Assembly (NCBI RefSeq): GCF_902616385.1
Contig: NZ_CACMSM010000002.1
Coordinates: forward strand, 1 to 64,000
From: an uncultured Prochlorococcus sp.
GTDB taxonomy: Bacteria; Cyanobacteriota; Cyanobacteriia; PCC-6307; Cyanobiaceae
Reading direction: 5' to 3'
DNA: 64,000 nt
Under the pieces are notes generated by a model that worked only from the letters and a program-made list of their open reading frames with translations, did not search any database and was not told where the DNA came from. Below, piece by piece: positions 16,679 to 24,973 of this stretch (its first letter is position 1; the number at the start of each line of letters is the position of its first letter). Made by a program: the position numbers and the translations under genes.

Positions 16679-17884
16679 TTGAGATATCACGAAATGCAAT
16701 TTATAGAAGCTGTTTTCGGACATAGTTTTTGCGACTATTTTTCATGGGGTGACTTAGATATAAATTATGATGTTTTTCTAGAGAATTATTTGCAAAGTAG
16801 AAAAATTAATTCTTTTGATCACTTTTCTAATTTAATGAGTGATTTATGGAAAATATCAATTAATAATTTGGTTACTTCTAATCTAAATAAAAAAGTTTGT
16901 ATCCCATTAAGTGGAGGTTACGATAGCAGGTTAATATTAAATTATTTTTTTGAAGAAAACCAAAATCAAGAAATATTAACCTCAACTTTTGGAATTCGAG
17001 GTTCAAGAGAAATAAAAATAGCAAAAAATATTTCTGAAATTTTTAATGTTTCTCATAAGACAACTTTTATTGAGAAATTTAATTTTTTATCTTTATTAGA
17101 TAATTATTCTGATAATACCAGAAATGGTATAAATTTATTGCATAGAGCATTAAATATTTCTTGCCATAGATCCGATTTTATTTTGAATGGTTTTTTAGCA
17201 AATACTTTAGCTGGTAATCACTTATCAAATATTGAAGAAAAATTTGAAGATGCTTTTGATAGGTATTTAAATACAGAAATTAATGTAAATTTATTAAAAA
17301 CCAATTTCCCTTCCTTCTATAAAAATATAAAAAATAAAGTTGAAAACGCTATTAATGCAAAAGCTTTTGAAAGATTAAATATATCTAATTATGAAAAGAT
17401 AATAATTTCTCAAAGACAAAAAATGCGTATAAAGTTTATTCTTGGTAATGATAAGCATTTTGTACATTCTCCTTTTGCAGATCCTGCAATAGCAGGGCTA
17501 TTGTTAGGATTAAATTCTAGTTATAGAAGTAATCAAGTTTTCTACCAACATTGGGTTAAGAATAAATTCGTAGAGAAAATTCAAAACTTTAGAACCTCCA
17601 AATATATTTATCTTCGGGAAAATTTAATAAATAAAAAATTTAAGCATTTTTTGTATATTTTAATTAAATCTCAAGGAAAATTGCATAACTTATCAGGAGG
17701 ATTAATTTTTCCATATTTTTCAAATTATGGTAGAGATTTGTTTTTGATTTCAAAAAATGAAACTTACAAAAAACTTTTAGAAAAGTTTAATAATAAAGAT
17801 TATTTTTTGATTGCTGAACGTTTAGGTTCAAGGCATTATACTAATCAAAAGATAATTTCTTACAATGTTGGTAGACTATATTGA
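16679..17884 (+). CDS. Asparagine-synthetase-like amide ligase without a glutaminase domain
   Basis: A 401-residue protein with the PP-loop SGGYDSR at 78-84 of an AsnB-type synthetase domain. The N-terminal Ntn glutaminase domain, which begins MCG, is missing. Such proteins activate a carboxylate as an adenylate and join it to ammonia or an amine. In polysaccharide loci they amidate uronic acids; in other loci they make lactams or peptides. The frame opens with TTG at 16679; an ATG at 16694 is an alternative. It overlaps the hydroxylase-like gene by 20 bases. The substrate is unknown. Confidence 0.75.
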   Translation: MRYHEMQFIEAVFGHSFCDYFSWGDLDINYDVFLENYLQSRKINSFDHFSNLMSDLWKISINNLVTSNLNKKVCIPLSGGYDSRLILNYFFEENQNQEILTSTFGIRGSREIKIAKNISEIFNVSHKTTFIEKFNFLSLLDNYSDNTRNGINLLHRALNISCHRSDFILNGFLANTLAGNHLSNIEEKFEDAFDRYLNTEINVNLLKTNFPSFYKNIKNKVENAINAKAFERLNISNYEKIIISQRQKMRIKFILGNDKHFVHSPFADPAIAGLLLGLNSSYRSNQVFYQHWVKNKFVEKIQNFRTSKYIYLRENLINKKFKHFLYILIKSQGKLHNLSGGLIFPYFSNYGRDLFLISKNETYKKLLEKFNNKDYFLIAERLGSRHYTNQKIISYNVGRLY

Positions 17885-18533
17885 TGCTAAAGATGAATTG
17901 AATTTATTAACTAAAGAAATAGAAAAAAAATATTCTTCATTTGATTTTAAAAGACATTTTCGTTTCGATCACCATACAGGTGGATGGTTAGTTTTTAATA
18001 TAAAATCTTTTGATGGCAGTAATCATGGCAAGGCAAGTAGCAAATCTTATAAATATGAGGAAGTAATCAATGAATTACCAAGTACTAAATCTTTTTTAGA
18101 AAAATACTTCCGATCGGCTAGGAGAATAAGATTAATGTCATTAAAAAAAAATAATTCTATTTTTTGGCATTATGACAGCTTAGAGAGTGCTGATTTTGGG
18201 ATCTCCAGGATACATATACCTATTAAAAGCTCTCATAAAATAATTACTAGAATATTTACTAATGCTTCATCATGGAAACCATATAGAATTTATTATGGAG
18301 ATTTCTCTTTCCCGCATAGAGTTGATAACTTAAGTAAAGATGATTGGTTGCATTTGGTTATCGATTATGAGGGTGACATTCACCCTTTTTTTAGAAAAAG
18401 TTATATTTTTAAACCAAAATTTATGATTCTAAGAAAATTTCTTAGAAAAATTATTCAATTTATTTGTGATTTCTATTGCATGCATAGAGGCATTAAAGAT
18501 ATTAAAAGATTTATTAAAATTTATTTTCTGTAA
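17865..18533 (+). CDS. Aspartyl/asparaginyl beta-hydroxylase-like protein
   Basis: A 222-residue protein with H102-x-D104 in FWHYDSLESAD, R115-I-H117-I-P119, then PHRVDNLSKDDWLHLVIDYEG with H151, N155, H163 and D167. This order matches the Asp/Asn beta-hydroxylase family (PF05118), an Fe(II)/2OG oxygenase fold. The ATG at 17865 lies 20 bases inside the preceding synthetase gene, so the two are tightly coupled. The target may be a small amide or amino acid made by that partner instead of a protein. The hydrophobic C-terminus is extra. Confidence 0.7.
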   Translation: MLVDYIDAKDELNLLTKEIEKKYSSFDFKRHFRFDHHTGGWLVFNIKSFDGSNHGKASSKSYKYEEVINELPSTKSFLEKYFRSARRIRLMSLKKNNSIFWHYDSLESADFGISRIHIPIKSSHKIITRIFTNASSWKPYRIYYGDFSFPHRVDNLSKDDWLHLVIDYEGDIHPFFRKSYIFKPKFMILRKFLRKIIQFICDFYCMHRGIKDIKRFIKIYFL

Positions 18534-18535
18534 TA

Positions 18536-19420
18536 ATGAATATCCATTTTATAATTAGATCATCAAACGAAAGGACTATTGATTATCTATATAATTCTTT
18601 AATAAATAATGATTATTTTGATAAGAAAAATGTTTCAGTTGTTGTTGAAAAACCATTCTGGAGATCTTTAGAGAAATCAATCAAAATTGCGAAAGAATAC
18701 CAAACTTCTTATTTCGCATTAATAGATGGGGATGTATTGATTTCTAGTAAATTTTTGAGTTTTTTATTTTTTTACTCTGAAAAAAAACTTCTACCTAATG
18801 CTTATTTTGGAATACAATTTAACATTCTTGATTATTTATTTGGGGGTCCTAGATCTGGAGGAATGCATTTATATAGAAGAGATATTTTGATAGAGGGCGA
18901 AAGCTATCTCAATGAAATTAAATATTCTGATCGTCCAGAAACAGAACTTAAGAAACTTTTACAAAAATCATCTGATAAAAAGTGGAAATATAGTAATGTA
19001 TTAATTGGTATACACGATTATTTTCAGAGTTATAAGGACTATTTTAGGAAAGGTTACATTTTTGGGATTAAACATTATTCGGCCTTTGATTATTTCTCCA
19101 GTTATTGGTCCTCAAAGTCATTTGAAAATTTTCAGTATAGAGCTTCTTTATTTGGACTAATTGAAGGATACGGAAAAAAAAGAGAATCGGAATACTCTTC
19201 AGATGATAGATATATTAATTCTGCTTGGTCTAAATATAAACATATTTTTGATGAATGCGAAGAACAGATAATAACAAGCCCTGATGATGTTATTAAAAAT
19301 TGGAAGCCAACAAATTTCTTTTTAAAACATTACTCTAGAAAAATATCAAATAATGAATTACCAAGAGTAAAGTTGGTGTATCATTATTTATTTTTAAAAA
19401 TGATAAGGAGATTAATATAA
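18536..19420 (+). CDS. Glycosyltransferase-like protein (GT-A fold)
   Basis: A 294-residue protein starting with a beta strand (IHFIIRSSNERT) and carrying ALIDGDVLIS at about 62-70, where DGD could be the metal- and nucleotide-sugar-binding DxD motif. The C-terminal half is aromatic and poorly conserved. The pattern fits a divergent GT2-like transferase. It follows the hydroxylase-like gene by two bases and ends the tight plus-strand run that began at 14995. Donor and acceptor are unknown. Confidence 0.6.
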   Translation: MNIHFIIRSSNERTIDYLYNSLINNDYFDKKNVSVVVEKPFWRSLEKSIKIAKEYQTSYFALIDGDVLISSKFLSFLFFYSEKKLLPNAYFGIQFNILDYLFGGPRSGGMHLYRRDILIEGESYLNEIKYSDRPETELKKLLQKSSDKKWKYSNVLIGIHDYFQSYKDYFRKGYIFGIKHYSAFDYFSSYWSSKSFENFQYRASLFGLIEGYGKKRESEYSSDDRYINSAWSKYKHIFDECEEQIITSPDDVIKNWKPTNFFLKHYSRKISNNELPRVKLVYHYLFLKMIRRLI

Positions 19421-19485
19421 ACAAGCATTTTTCTTTCTACCCTTGCGTCAAGAAATCTTGTTGAAATTCTTATTGATATCAAATT

Positions 19486-19917
19486 AGTAAAATATTAAGG
19501 CTTAAGCCAAAAAACACTCTGGAAATTGGATGCGTAGCTAAAATAACATCTTAGATACTTCCCTAAGAAGTTATTCAGGTAAAGACTTTGGATATTATTC
19601 CTTTAAATGATAATGATGGCTCTGCTACTAATATGCCTTTAGAAAATAATTAATTTGATTTTTTTGTTATTTTCAGGTGTTAGAACATATAGCTTTGAGA
19701 AATAGACTCACATCTATTGATCAAAGAAAAAGGGTTCCAAAAAAAATTAGTTTTGTATCTCCAAATCCACTTAATGTATGTTTATATTTAGTTAATTTGC
19801 TCTTTTTGGGAAATATTTAAGATCTTGTAAGGAATCCAAAATCTTTCCCTGTGGCCAATGAATAGGATGGTAAGCATTACTGGAAAGCTAGCAATAGGGG
19901 GATTTTGTATAAAGAAA
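19486..19917 (+). pseudogene. Decayed SAM-dependent methyltransferase
   Basis: The 576-base gap between two glycosyltransferase genes is not empty. From 19498 one frame reads RLKPKNTLEIGCVAKITS, then stops, then VKTLDIIPLND and MPLENN-stop-FDFF. After a frameshift near 19672 it continues QVLEHIALRNRL. Further on, RNPKSFPVANE-stop-DGKHYWKASN is readable. 'LKPxxxLEIGCG', 'MPLENxSFDF' and 'QVLEHI' are methyltransferase motifs I, post-II and IV in the right order and spacing. Several in-frame stops and at least one frameshift show the gene is dead. No intact copy of this protein was seen in the window. Confidence 0.7.
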
Positions 19918-19996
19918 TAATAAAAAATATTACTTATTCAAAATTAAAATTAATATAAGAATTTAGAATTTCCCCCAAACGTATGACATCATTTTT

Positions 19997-20893
19997 TTGT
20001 TTTCCAAAACATCAATACCCAAATTAACAGTTGGAGTGGCCTTATTTAGGGCTCATGAATCATTATCAATAAAGCTAACAAAAGTAATAGAAGAAATTAT
20101 TAAAAATAATATTAATGAAATATGCTTTCTGATATTTGATGATTCATATCCTGAAAAACCTCCTAAATATTTTTTAGAATTTGTTGAGAAATACTCCAAA
20201 TATATAAAGTACAAAATAAACAATTATAATTTTGGAGAATTAAAAAATTTAAGGGATCTTCTGCATTATTGTCATACTGATTATTTTACTTGGTTGGAAG
20301 ATGATGACAATCCATCCTTAAGTTTTTATCAAAATGCAATAGAAATTTTAGAAAATAGAAAAAATATTTCTATCGTTGCGCCTATAACAGAAAGGTACTT
20401 AGATAATAAGTTTTGGTATCAATATATACCTATTGATACAACTAAAAAGTCAAAAAAAGATAGAATTATGATTTTATTAGAATATTGTTTAAGGGCTCCT
20501 AATGCTTTTGAGTCAGTATGCGATAGAGGTGTTTTTAGGCAGAAATTAATTTCTAAGAAATTTGAACTTAAGTATTCAAAGTCAATACCAGTTTTTTTAT
20601 TTATTATGGCTCTAGAAGGAGATATATATACCACTAATGATATCTTAAGAAAAAATACTTCATATGAAAATTTAAATAAATATAAAGAGAAGAATCACAT
20701 GGTAATACCTTGGTTTTTAAAAATATTTGGAAGAAAATACTATATCTATGGATTTTTAAGAATAAGACTTATCTATAATATTTTGAAGAGCTCTGTAAGT
20801 AATAGAATAAAAATTAAAGTTTTAAAAAGAATAATTTTTAATAAATTGAATAATAAAATAAACGTTTTAGACCCTTATTGTCCTCCTCCCTAA
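19997..20893 (+). CDS. Family 2-like glycosyltransferase
   Basis: A 298-residue GT-A protein. The N-terminal strand LTVGVALFRAH, the FLIFDDSYPEKPP region and EDDDNPS at 101-107 (a DxD-type metal site) are GT2 features. The start is uncertain: TTG at 19997 is the first start in frame. An ATG at 19983 would be in frame if the run of seven T at 19992-19998 had eight, so a single-base slip there is possible. The C-terminus is basic. It lies just after the methyltransferase remnant. Confidence 0.7.
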   Translation: MFSKTSIPKLTVGVALFRAHESLSIKLTKVIEEIIKNNINEICFLIFDDSYPEKPPKYFLEFVEKYSKYIKYKINNYNFGELKNLRDLLHYCHTDYFTWLEDDDNPSLSFYQNAIEILENRKNISIVAPITERYLDNKFWYQYIPIDTTKKSKKDRIMILLEYCLRAPNAFESVCDRGVFRQKLISKKFELKYSKSIPVFLFIMALEGDIYTTNDILRKNTSYENLNKYKEKNHMVIPWFLKIFGRKYYIYGFLRIRLIYNILKSSVSNRIKIKVLKRIIFNKLNNKINVLDPYCPPP

Positions 20894-20900
20894 TAATATT

Positions 20901-21440
20901 ATGAGCTCTTATTCTCGGAATAATTATGGTGTTCTTTTTGAAGCATTATTAAAACAATTTAGACCACTGACAATAGTGGAGTTTGGTATACTAGATGGTT
21001 ATAGTTTGGATGTTTTTATAAAGAATTCATTACCAGAATCAAAAATCTATGCCTTTGATATTTTTGAAGAATTTATAGGAAATTCAAGTAAAGAAAGACA
21101 GATTAGAGAGAAGTATGAAGATTTTGAGAATGTTTTTATTGAAAAGATAGATTATTACAGCTCATTGGAAATTTTAAAAAAATTAGGAAAAATAGATTTT
21201 TTACATATAGATGTTGCTAATGATGGAGATGTCTTTGAATTTGCCATTGAAAATTTATTGCCATTATGTAAGGTTTTGGTTTTAGAGGGCGGATCTGAAG
21301 AAAGAGATAATGTAGAGTGGATGGGAAAATACAACAAAAAGCCTATAAATCCAATTTTAAATAATTTAAAGTTACGAACACATAGCTTTTTTACTGTAGA
21401 TTATTTCCCCTCCATAACTATTTTTCATCCATTTTGTTAA
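20901..21440 (+). CDS. Small class I methyltransferase-like protein
   Basis: A 179-residue protein with motif I VEFGILDGYSL near 26-36, an acidic residue in YAFDIFEEF, and IDFLHIDVANDGD followed by VLVLEGGSEE. This arrangement resembles Methyltransf_24 and cephalosporin-hydroxylase/rhamnosyl-O-methyltransferase types, which use a metal. It is shorter than most, so it may be a minimal version. It starts seven bases after the preceding glycosyltransferase. A sugar O-methylation role is inferred from context. Confidence 0.6.
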   Translation: MSSYSRNNYGVLFEALLKQFRPLTIVEFGILDGYSLDVFIKNSLPESKIYAFDIFEEFIGNSSKERQIREKYEDFENVFIEKIDYYSSLEILKKLGKIDFLHIDVANDGDVFEFAIENLLPLCKVLVLEGGSEERDNVEWMGKYNKKPINPILNNLKLRTHSFFTVDYFPSITIFHPFC

Positions 21441-21465
21441 GCTTTACTCTTAATTAATTTATTTA

Positions 21466-22644
21466 ATGCCAAAGCAAATACCACTTTTTAAAGTTTTTAT
21501 GTCTGAAGAAGCTCCTTTAGAGGCTTCAAAAGTACTTCAGTCTGGATACATTGGCCAAGGTCCTATTGTTGAAAAATTTGAATATTCATTAAAAAACTTT
21601 TTTGGCAATCAAAACATTGTTACTACAAATTCGGCAACATCTGCAGAACATTTGATCCTACATATGCTGAGGAAAGACAATAGAGAAATGGTTCGGGGAA
21701 AACATTTATATAGTTGGCCTGGTATTAATGAGGAAGATGAGATTCTTACCTCTCCCTTAACATGTACTGCAACAAATTGGCCTATTATCTTAAATAACTA
21801 CAAAATTAAATGGGTTGATGTTGAACCTAATTCTTGCAATATTGATCTTAAAGATTTAGAAAGAAAAATTTCAATAAAAACTAAAATAATAGTCTTAGTT
21901 CATTGGGGTGGTAATCCTGTTGATCTTGATAAATTATCAATTATTCTTGATAAGTCTGAGAAAAAATTTGGTTTTCGACCCCTAGTTATTGAAGATTGCG
22001 CTCATGCCTTCGGAAGTATTTATAATAATGCACTTATCGGAACACATGGAAATTTTGCTACTTTTAGTTTTCAAGCTATAAAGCATTTAACTTCTGTAGA
22101 TGGAGGTTGCATGATATTACCAAATGAGAATCTTGTTAAAAGAGCTAAATTGTTACGGTGGTATGGAATTGATAGAGAGCAGAATAGAAAAGATTTTAGA
22201 TGTGAAGAGGATGTATCAGAGGCGGGATTTAAAATGCATTTGAATGATGTTAACGCTGCTGTTGGTTTGGCAAATTTAAACCATGTTATTAATAAAGTAA
22301 TACCTCTTCATAGAAATAACGCTTCATTTTATAAGGAAAGACTTGCTGATTTAGGGGGTATAAATTTATCAAATGAAATAGAAAATTCAGAAAGCAGTTA
22401 TTGGCTTTTTACGTTATTTGTCGAAGAACAACAAAAGTTTATTGAATGTCTTACGAAGCAAGGAATTCAAGTTAGTAGAGTTCATGAAAGAAATGATATT
22501 CATTCATGCGTTGATCAATATAAAACTGATCTTCCAGGCGTAAATCAGGCTGTCAGTAAAATGGTTTGTATCCCCGTTGGGTGGTGGGTTTCTGAAGAAG
22601 ATAGAAATTATATTTTAGATACTATTAAATCCGGTTGGATTTAA
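21466..22644 (+). CDS. DegT/DnrJ/EryC1/StrS family sugar aminotransferase
   Basis: A 392-residue PLP enzyme. The Schiff-base lysine is K206 in SFQAIKHLTSVDGG and the pyridine-binding aspartate is D177 in IEDCAHAFG. The N-terminal GYIGQGPIVEKFE and SATSAEHL blocks are standard for the family. It transfers an amino group from glutamate to a keto-sugar nucleotide. A DNREMVRGKHLYSWPGINEEDE insert after SATSAEHL is longer than usual. A 4-keto sugar from RmlB or the CapD-type dehydratase is a possible substrate, but C3 or C4 specificity cannot be read. Confidence 0.85.
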   Translation: MPKQIPLFKVFMSEEAPLEASKVLQSGYIGQGPIVEKFEYSLKNFFGNQNIVTTNSATSAEHLILHMLRKDNREMVRGKHLYSWPGINEEDEILTSPLTCTATNWPIILNNYKIKWVDVEPNSCNIDLKDLERKISIKTKIIVLVHWGGNPVDLDKLSIILDKSEKKFGFRPLVIEDCAHAFGSIYNNALIGTHGNFATFSFQAIKHLTSVDGGCMILPNENLVKRAKLLRWYGIDREQNRKDFRCEEDVSEAGFKMHLNDVNAAVGLANLNHVINKVIPLHRNNASFYKERLADLGGINLSNEIENSESSYWLFTLFVEEQQKFIECLTKQGIQVSRVHERNDIHSCVDQYKTDLPGVNQAVSKMVCIPVGWWVSEEDRNYILDTIKSGWI

Positions 22645-22671
22645 AACAAGAGAGATTTAAAAATAAAAGAA

Positions 22672-23781
22672 ATGAAATTATTTCTAGTTGATTGTACAAG
22701 AGCATCTTCAGGAGGAAGTTTGCAACATATATCAAGCTTTATTGACCAAGCAAGAAAAAACAATCAAACTCATATATTCGATATTGTTATTTCAAATAAT
22801 ATTAAAAAAAGGGTTATTTCGGATATAGGTGGGATTAATGATTTGAATATTATTTGGGTTTCAAACAATTTTTTATTGAGTTCACTTTACCTTTCAATCA
22901 TACAATTTAGATATAAATCAATATTTATTTTAGTTGGACCACCTTTATGGATTCCATTAAGGAATTCAATAACTTGTTTTGCAGTTCCTCATTATTTATA
23001 TAATTTTTCTGAATTTTGCTCAGTTTATGAATATGCTAAACATCCAATTTTTAAGCTTCTTTTTGTAAGAACTAATATATTTTTTCGTAAACTTATACAC
23101 TTTATTTTTTTAATACCTAATAATAAGATTCTTGTCCAAACTGAAGTTGTAAAAAAAAGATTAGGACAAAATTTGCAATTTGTAAAAGATAAAGTTTTTG
23201 TTATGCCTAATAGTTTACCTTCTCTTGTTATGAATAATAAAGTTAAAAAAATTCCTTTTAAAGAGAAATCATTTTTTCGTGTTCTGATTCCTTCTTCATA
23301 TTATCCTCATAAGAATTTAGATTCAATTTCATTTCTAAGCAGATATAAATTCCCTTTTAAATTAAAAATATTTTTTACGCTTAGAAGAAATCAATTACCA
23401 AAAAATTATAATCTTTTCAAATTAAAAAATGTAGAAATTATTTTTACTGGTCAACTTAATTTAGATGAGTTAAGTAATGCTTATTTAAATACTGATATAG
23501 TTTTATTACCTTCGATTTTGGAATGCTTTTCATCTGTTTATCAGGAGGCAAGTTTTTTTGAAAGACCATTTATTACTCCTGATACAGATTTCGCTAGAGA
23601 AGTCCTAGGAGATACAGCATATTTTTATGATCATAAACAAAAGTCCTCTCTTTATAATGCAATATTAAAAGTTAAGAAAGATTTTGAAAACAATGAAGTT
23701 AAATTCCCTAAAGTAAGAAAAAAATATAATATTTCTCCAGAAGAAAAATATAATTTGCAATTATCTTATTTATTAAATTAA
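22672..23781 (+). CDS. Family 4-like glycosyltransferase
   Basis: A 369-residue GT-B protein. An N-terminal acceptor domain is followed by RVLIPSSYYPHKNLD and IFTGQLNLDELSNAY, then the donor motif LPSILECFSSVYQEASFFERPFI, which has the E-x7-E retaining arrangement. It probably adds one sugar to the lipid-linked repeat at the inner membrane. It starts 27 bases after the aminotransferase. Donor unknown. Confidence 0.8.
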   Translation: MKLFLVDCTRASSGGSLQHISSFIDQARKNNQTHIFDIVISNNIKKRVISDIGGINDLNIIWVSNNFLLSSLYLSIIQFRYKSIFILVGPPLWIPLRNSITCFAVPHYLYNFSEFCSVYEYAKHPIFKLLFVRTNIFFRKLIHFIFLIPNNKILVQTEVVKKRLGQNLQFVKDKVFVMPNSLPSLVMNNKVKKIPFKEKSFFRVLIPSSYYPHKNLDSISFLSRYKFPFKLKIFFTLRRNQLPKNYNLFKLKNVEIIFTGQLNLDELSNAYLNTDIVLLPSILECFSSVYQEASFFERPFITPDTDFAREVLGDTAYFYDHKQKSSLYNAILKVKKDFENNEVKFPKVRKKYNISPEEKYNLQLSYLLN

Positions 23782-23806
23782 AATTTAATAAATATATAGT
23801 TCTAAT

Positions 23807-24883
23807 ATGTTAGTTTTAGGGGATGTTTGTATCGCAGAAAAAGATATTATTGAAATTGATGCGGAAATTCAATCTATTTTTGAAAAAAATATTGCTGTTT
23901 GCAATTTAGAGGGTCCTATTAATTATAAAAAATTATTTAGTTCAGATGATATATGTATGTTCAATAAATCTAATATTTGTGATTTGTTTGAAAGTCTTAA
24001 AATTAAATCTGTTTCATTAGCTAACAATCATATTCATGATTTTGGGGTAAATGCAATAAGTGAAACAATAGAGTACTTAAGAAGAAATAATATAGACTAT
24101 TTTGGTTTGGGAGATAAAAAAAACTACTTTGGTAAATATAGTCTTATAGAGCAAGATAATTCAAAATATGCATTTTTTGGTTTTGGATGGTCAGTAATTG
24201 GTTGTAAAACAAATTACAAAATAAAATCTAGAGTCATGCCATTAAATAAAAAAACAATCGATTTTCTTATCGAAGAAGTAATACCTAAAATGCCAAAACA
24301 TATAAAAAAAGTTGTTTATTTGCATTGGTGTTATGAGCTTGAGAAATATCCGCAACCAAGACATAGAGATTATGCGAAATTTTTAATAGATAATGGGGTC
24401 GATTTTGTAATTGGTTCTCATCCACATGTTTATGGGCCAATAGAAAAATATAAAAATGGAATAATTATTTATAATCTAGGAAATTTTATGTTTTCAGATA
24501 AAAAGTTTCTTTCTGGCAAATTGTCATTTCCGAAAATCTCAAATCAAAACTTGATAGTTGATCTTTCTTTTAATGCAAAAAAAAATATATTCCTTATTGA
24601 AAGAGATAGAAATTTTCTGCAATTAAAAAATTCTTATAGTTTTAATGATATTCCAAATTTTCTTAACCCGCCCTTCAACGATTTTTCTAGTAAGGAATAT
24701 TTCTTCTGGTATAAAACTTGGTCTAGGGGAAAAAATAGGTTTTTACCAATCTTTTCCTCGAATCAAAATAAGTTAATAAATTTTCTTCTCCATGCGCAAA
24801 TTCTTGCAAGAATGATATTAATAAATATTTTAACTACATTAAAAATTAAAGATATTGCCAAAAGAAGAGATATCGGCAATTAA
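23807..24883 (+). CDS. CapA-family metallophosphatase-like protein
   Basis: A 358-residue protein with the CapA order: LGDVCIAE at the start, AVCNLEGPI near 30, SLANNHIHDFG near 70, HWCYELEKYPQPRHR in the middle and VIGSHPHVYGPIEKY followed by YNLGNFMF. These Asp, Asn, Glu and His residues fit a calcineurin-like metal site. CapA/PgsA proteins act in poly-gamma-glutamate capsule synthesis, and homologues occur in many polysaccharide loci where their job is not settled. No signal peptide is visible. No CapB or CapC was seen, so poly-glutamate is unlikely. Confidence 0.85.
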   Translation: MLVLGDVCIAEKDIIEIDAEIQSIFEKNIAVCNLEGPINYKKLFSSDDICMFNKSNICDLFESLKIKSVSLANNHIHDFGVNAISETIEYLRRNNIDYFGLGDKKNYFGKYSLIEQDNSKYAFFGFGWSVIGCKTNYKIKSRVMPLNKKTIDFLIEEVIPKMPKHIKKVVYLHWCYELEKYPQPRHRDYAKFLIDNGVDFVIGSHPHVYGPIEKYKNGIIIYNLGNFMFSDKKFLSGKLSFPKISNQNLIVDLSFNAKKNIFLIERDRNFLQLKNSYSFNDIPNFLNPPFNDFSSKEYFFWYKTWSRGKNRFLPIFSSNQNKLINFLLHAQILARMILINILTTLKIKDIAKRRDIGN

Positions 24884-24973
24884 TTTAAAAATATAAATAA
24901 CTTTCAATAATTAAATATCTTGAAGTGCTATGTTTATATTTGATGCTAGTTTTGTATAAAGGTTGGTGTAAAT

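Noticed and set aside
14995-18533. A lasso-peptide or lantibiotic cluster (ABC transporter, Asn-synthetase-like, oxygenase)
   Set aside because: No protease partner and no convincing precursor peptide were found, and all neighbours are glycan genes.
23807-24883. Poly-gamma-glutamate capsule synthesis from CapA
   Set aside because: CapB and CapC are absent and CapA homologues are common in ordinary polysaccharide loci.
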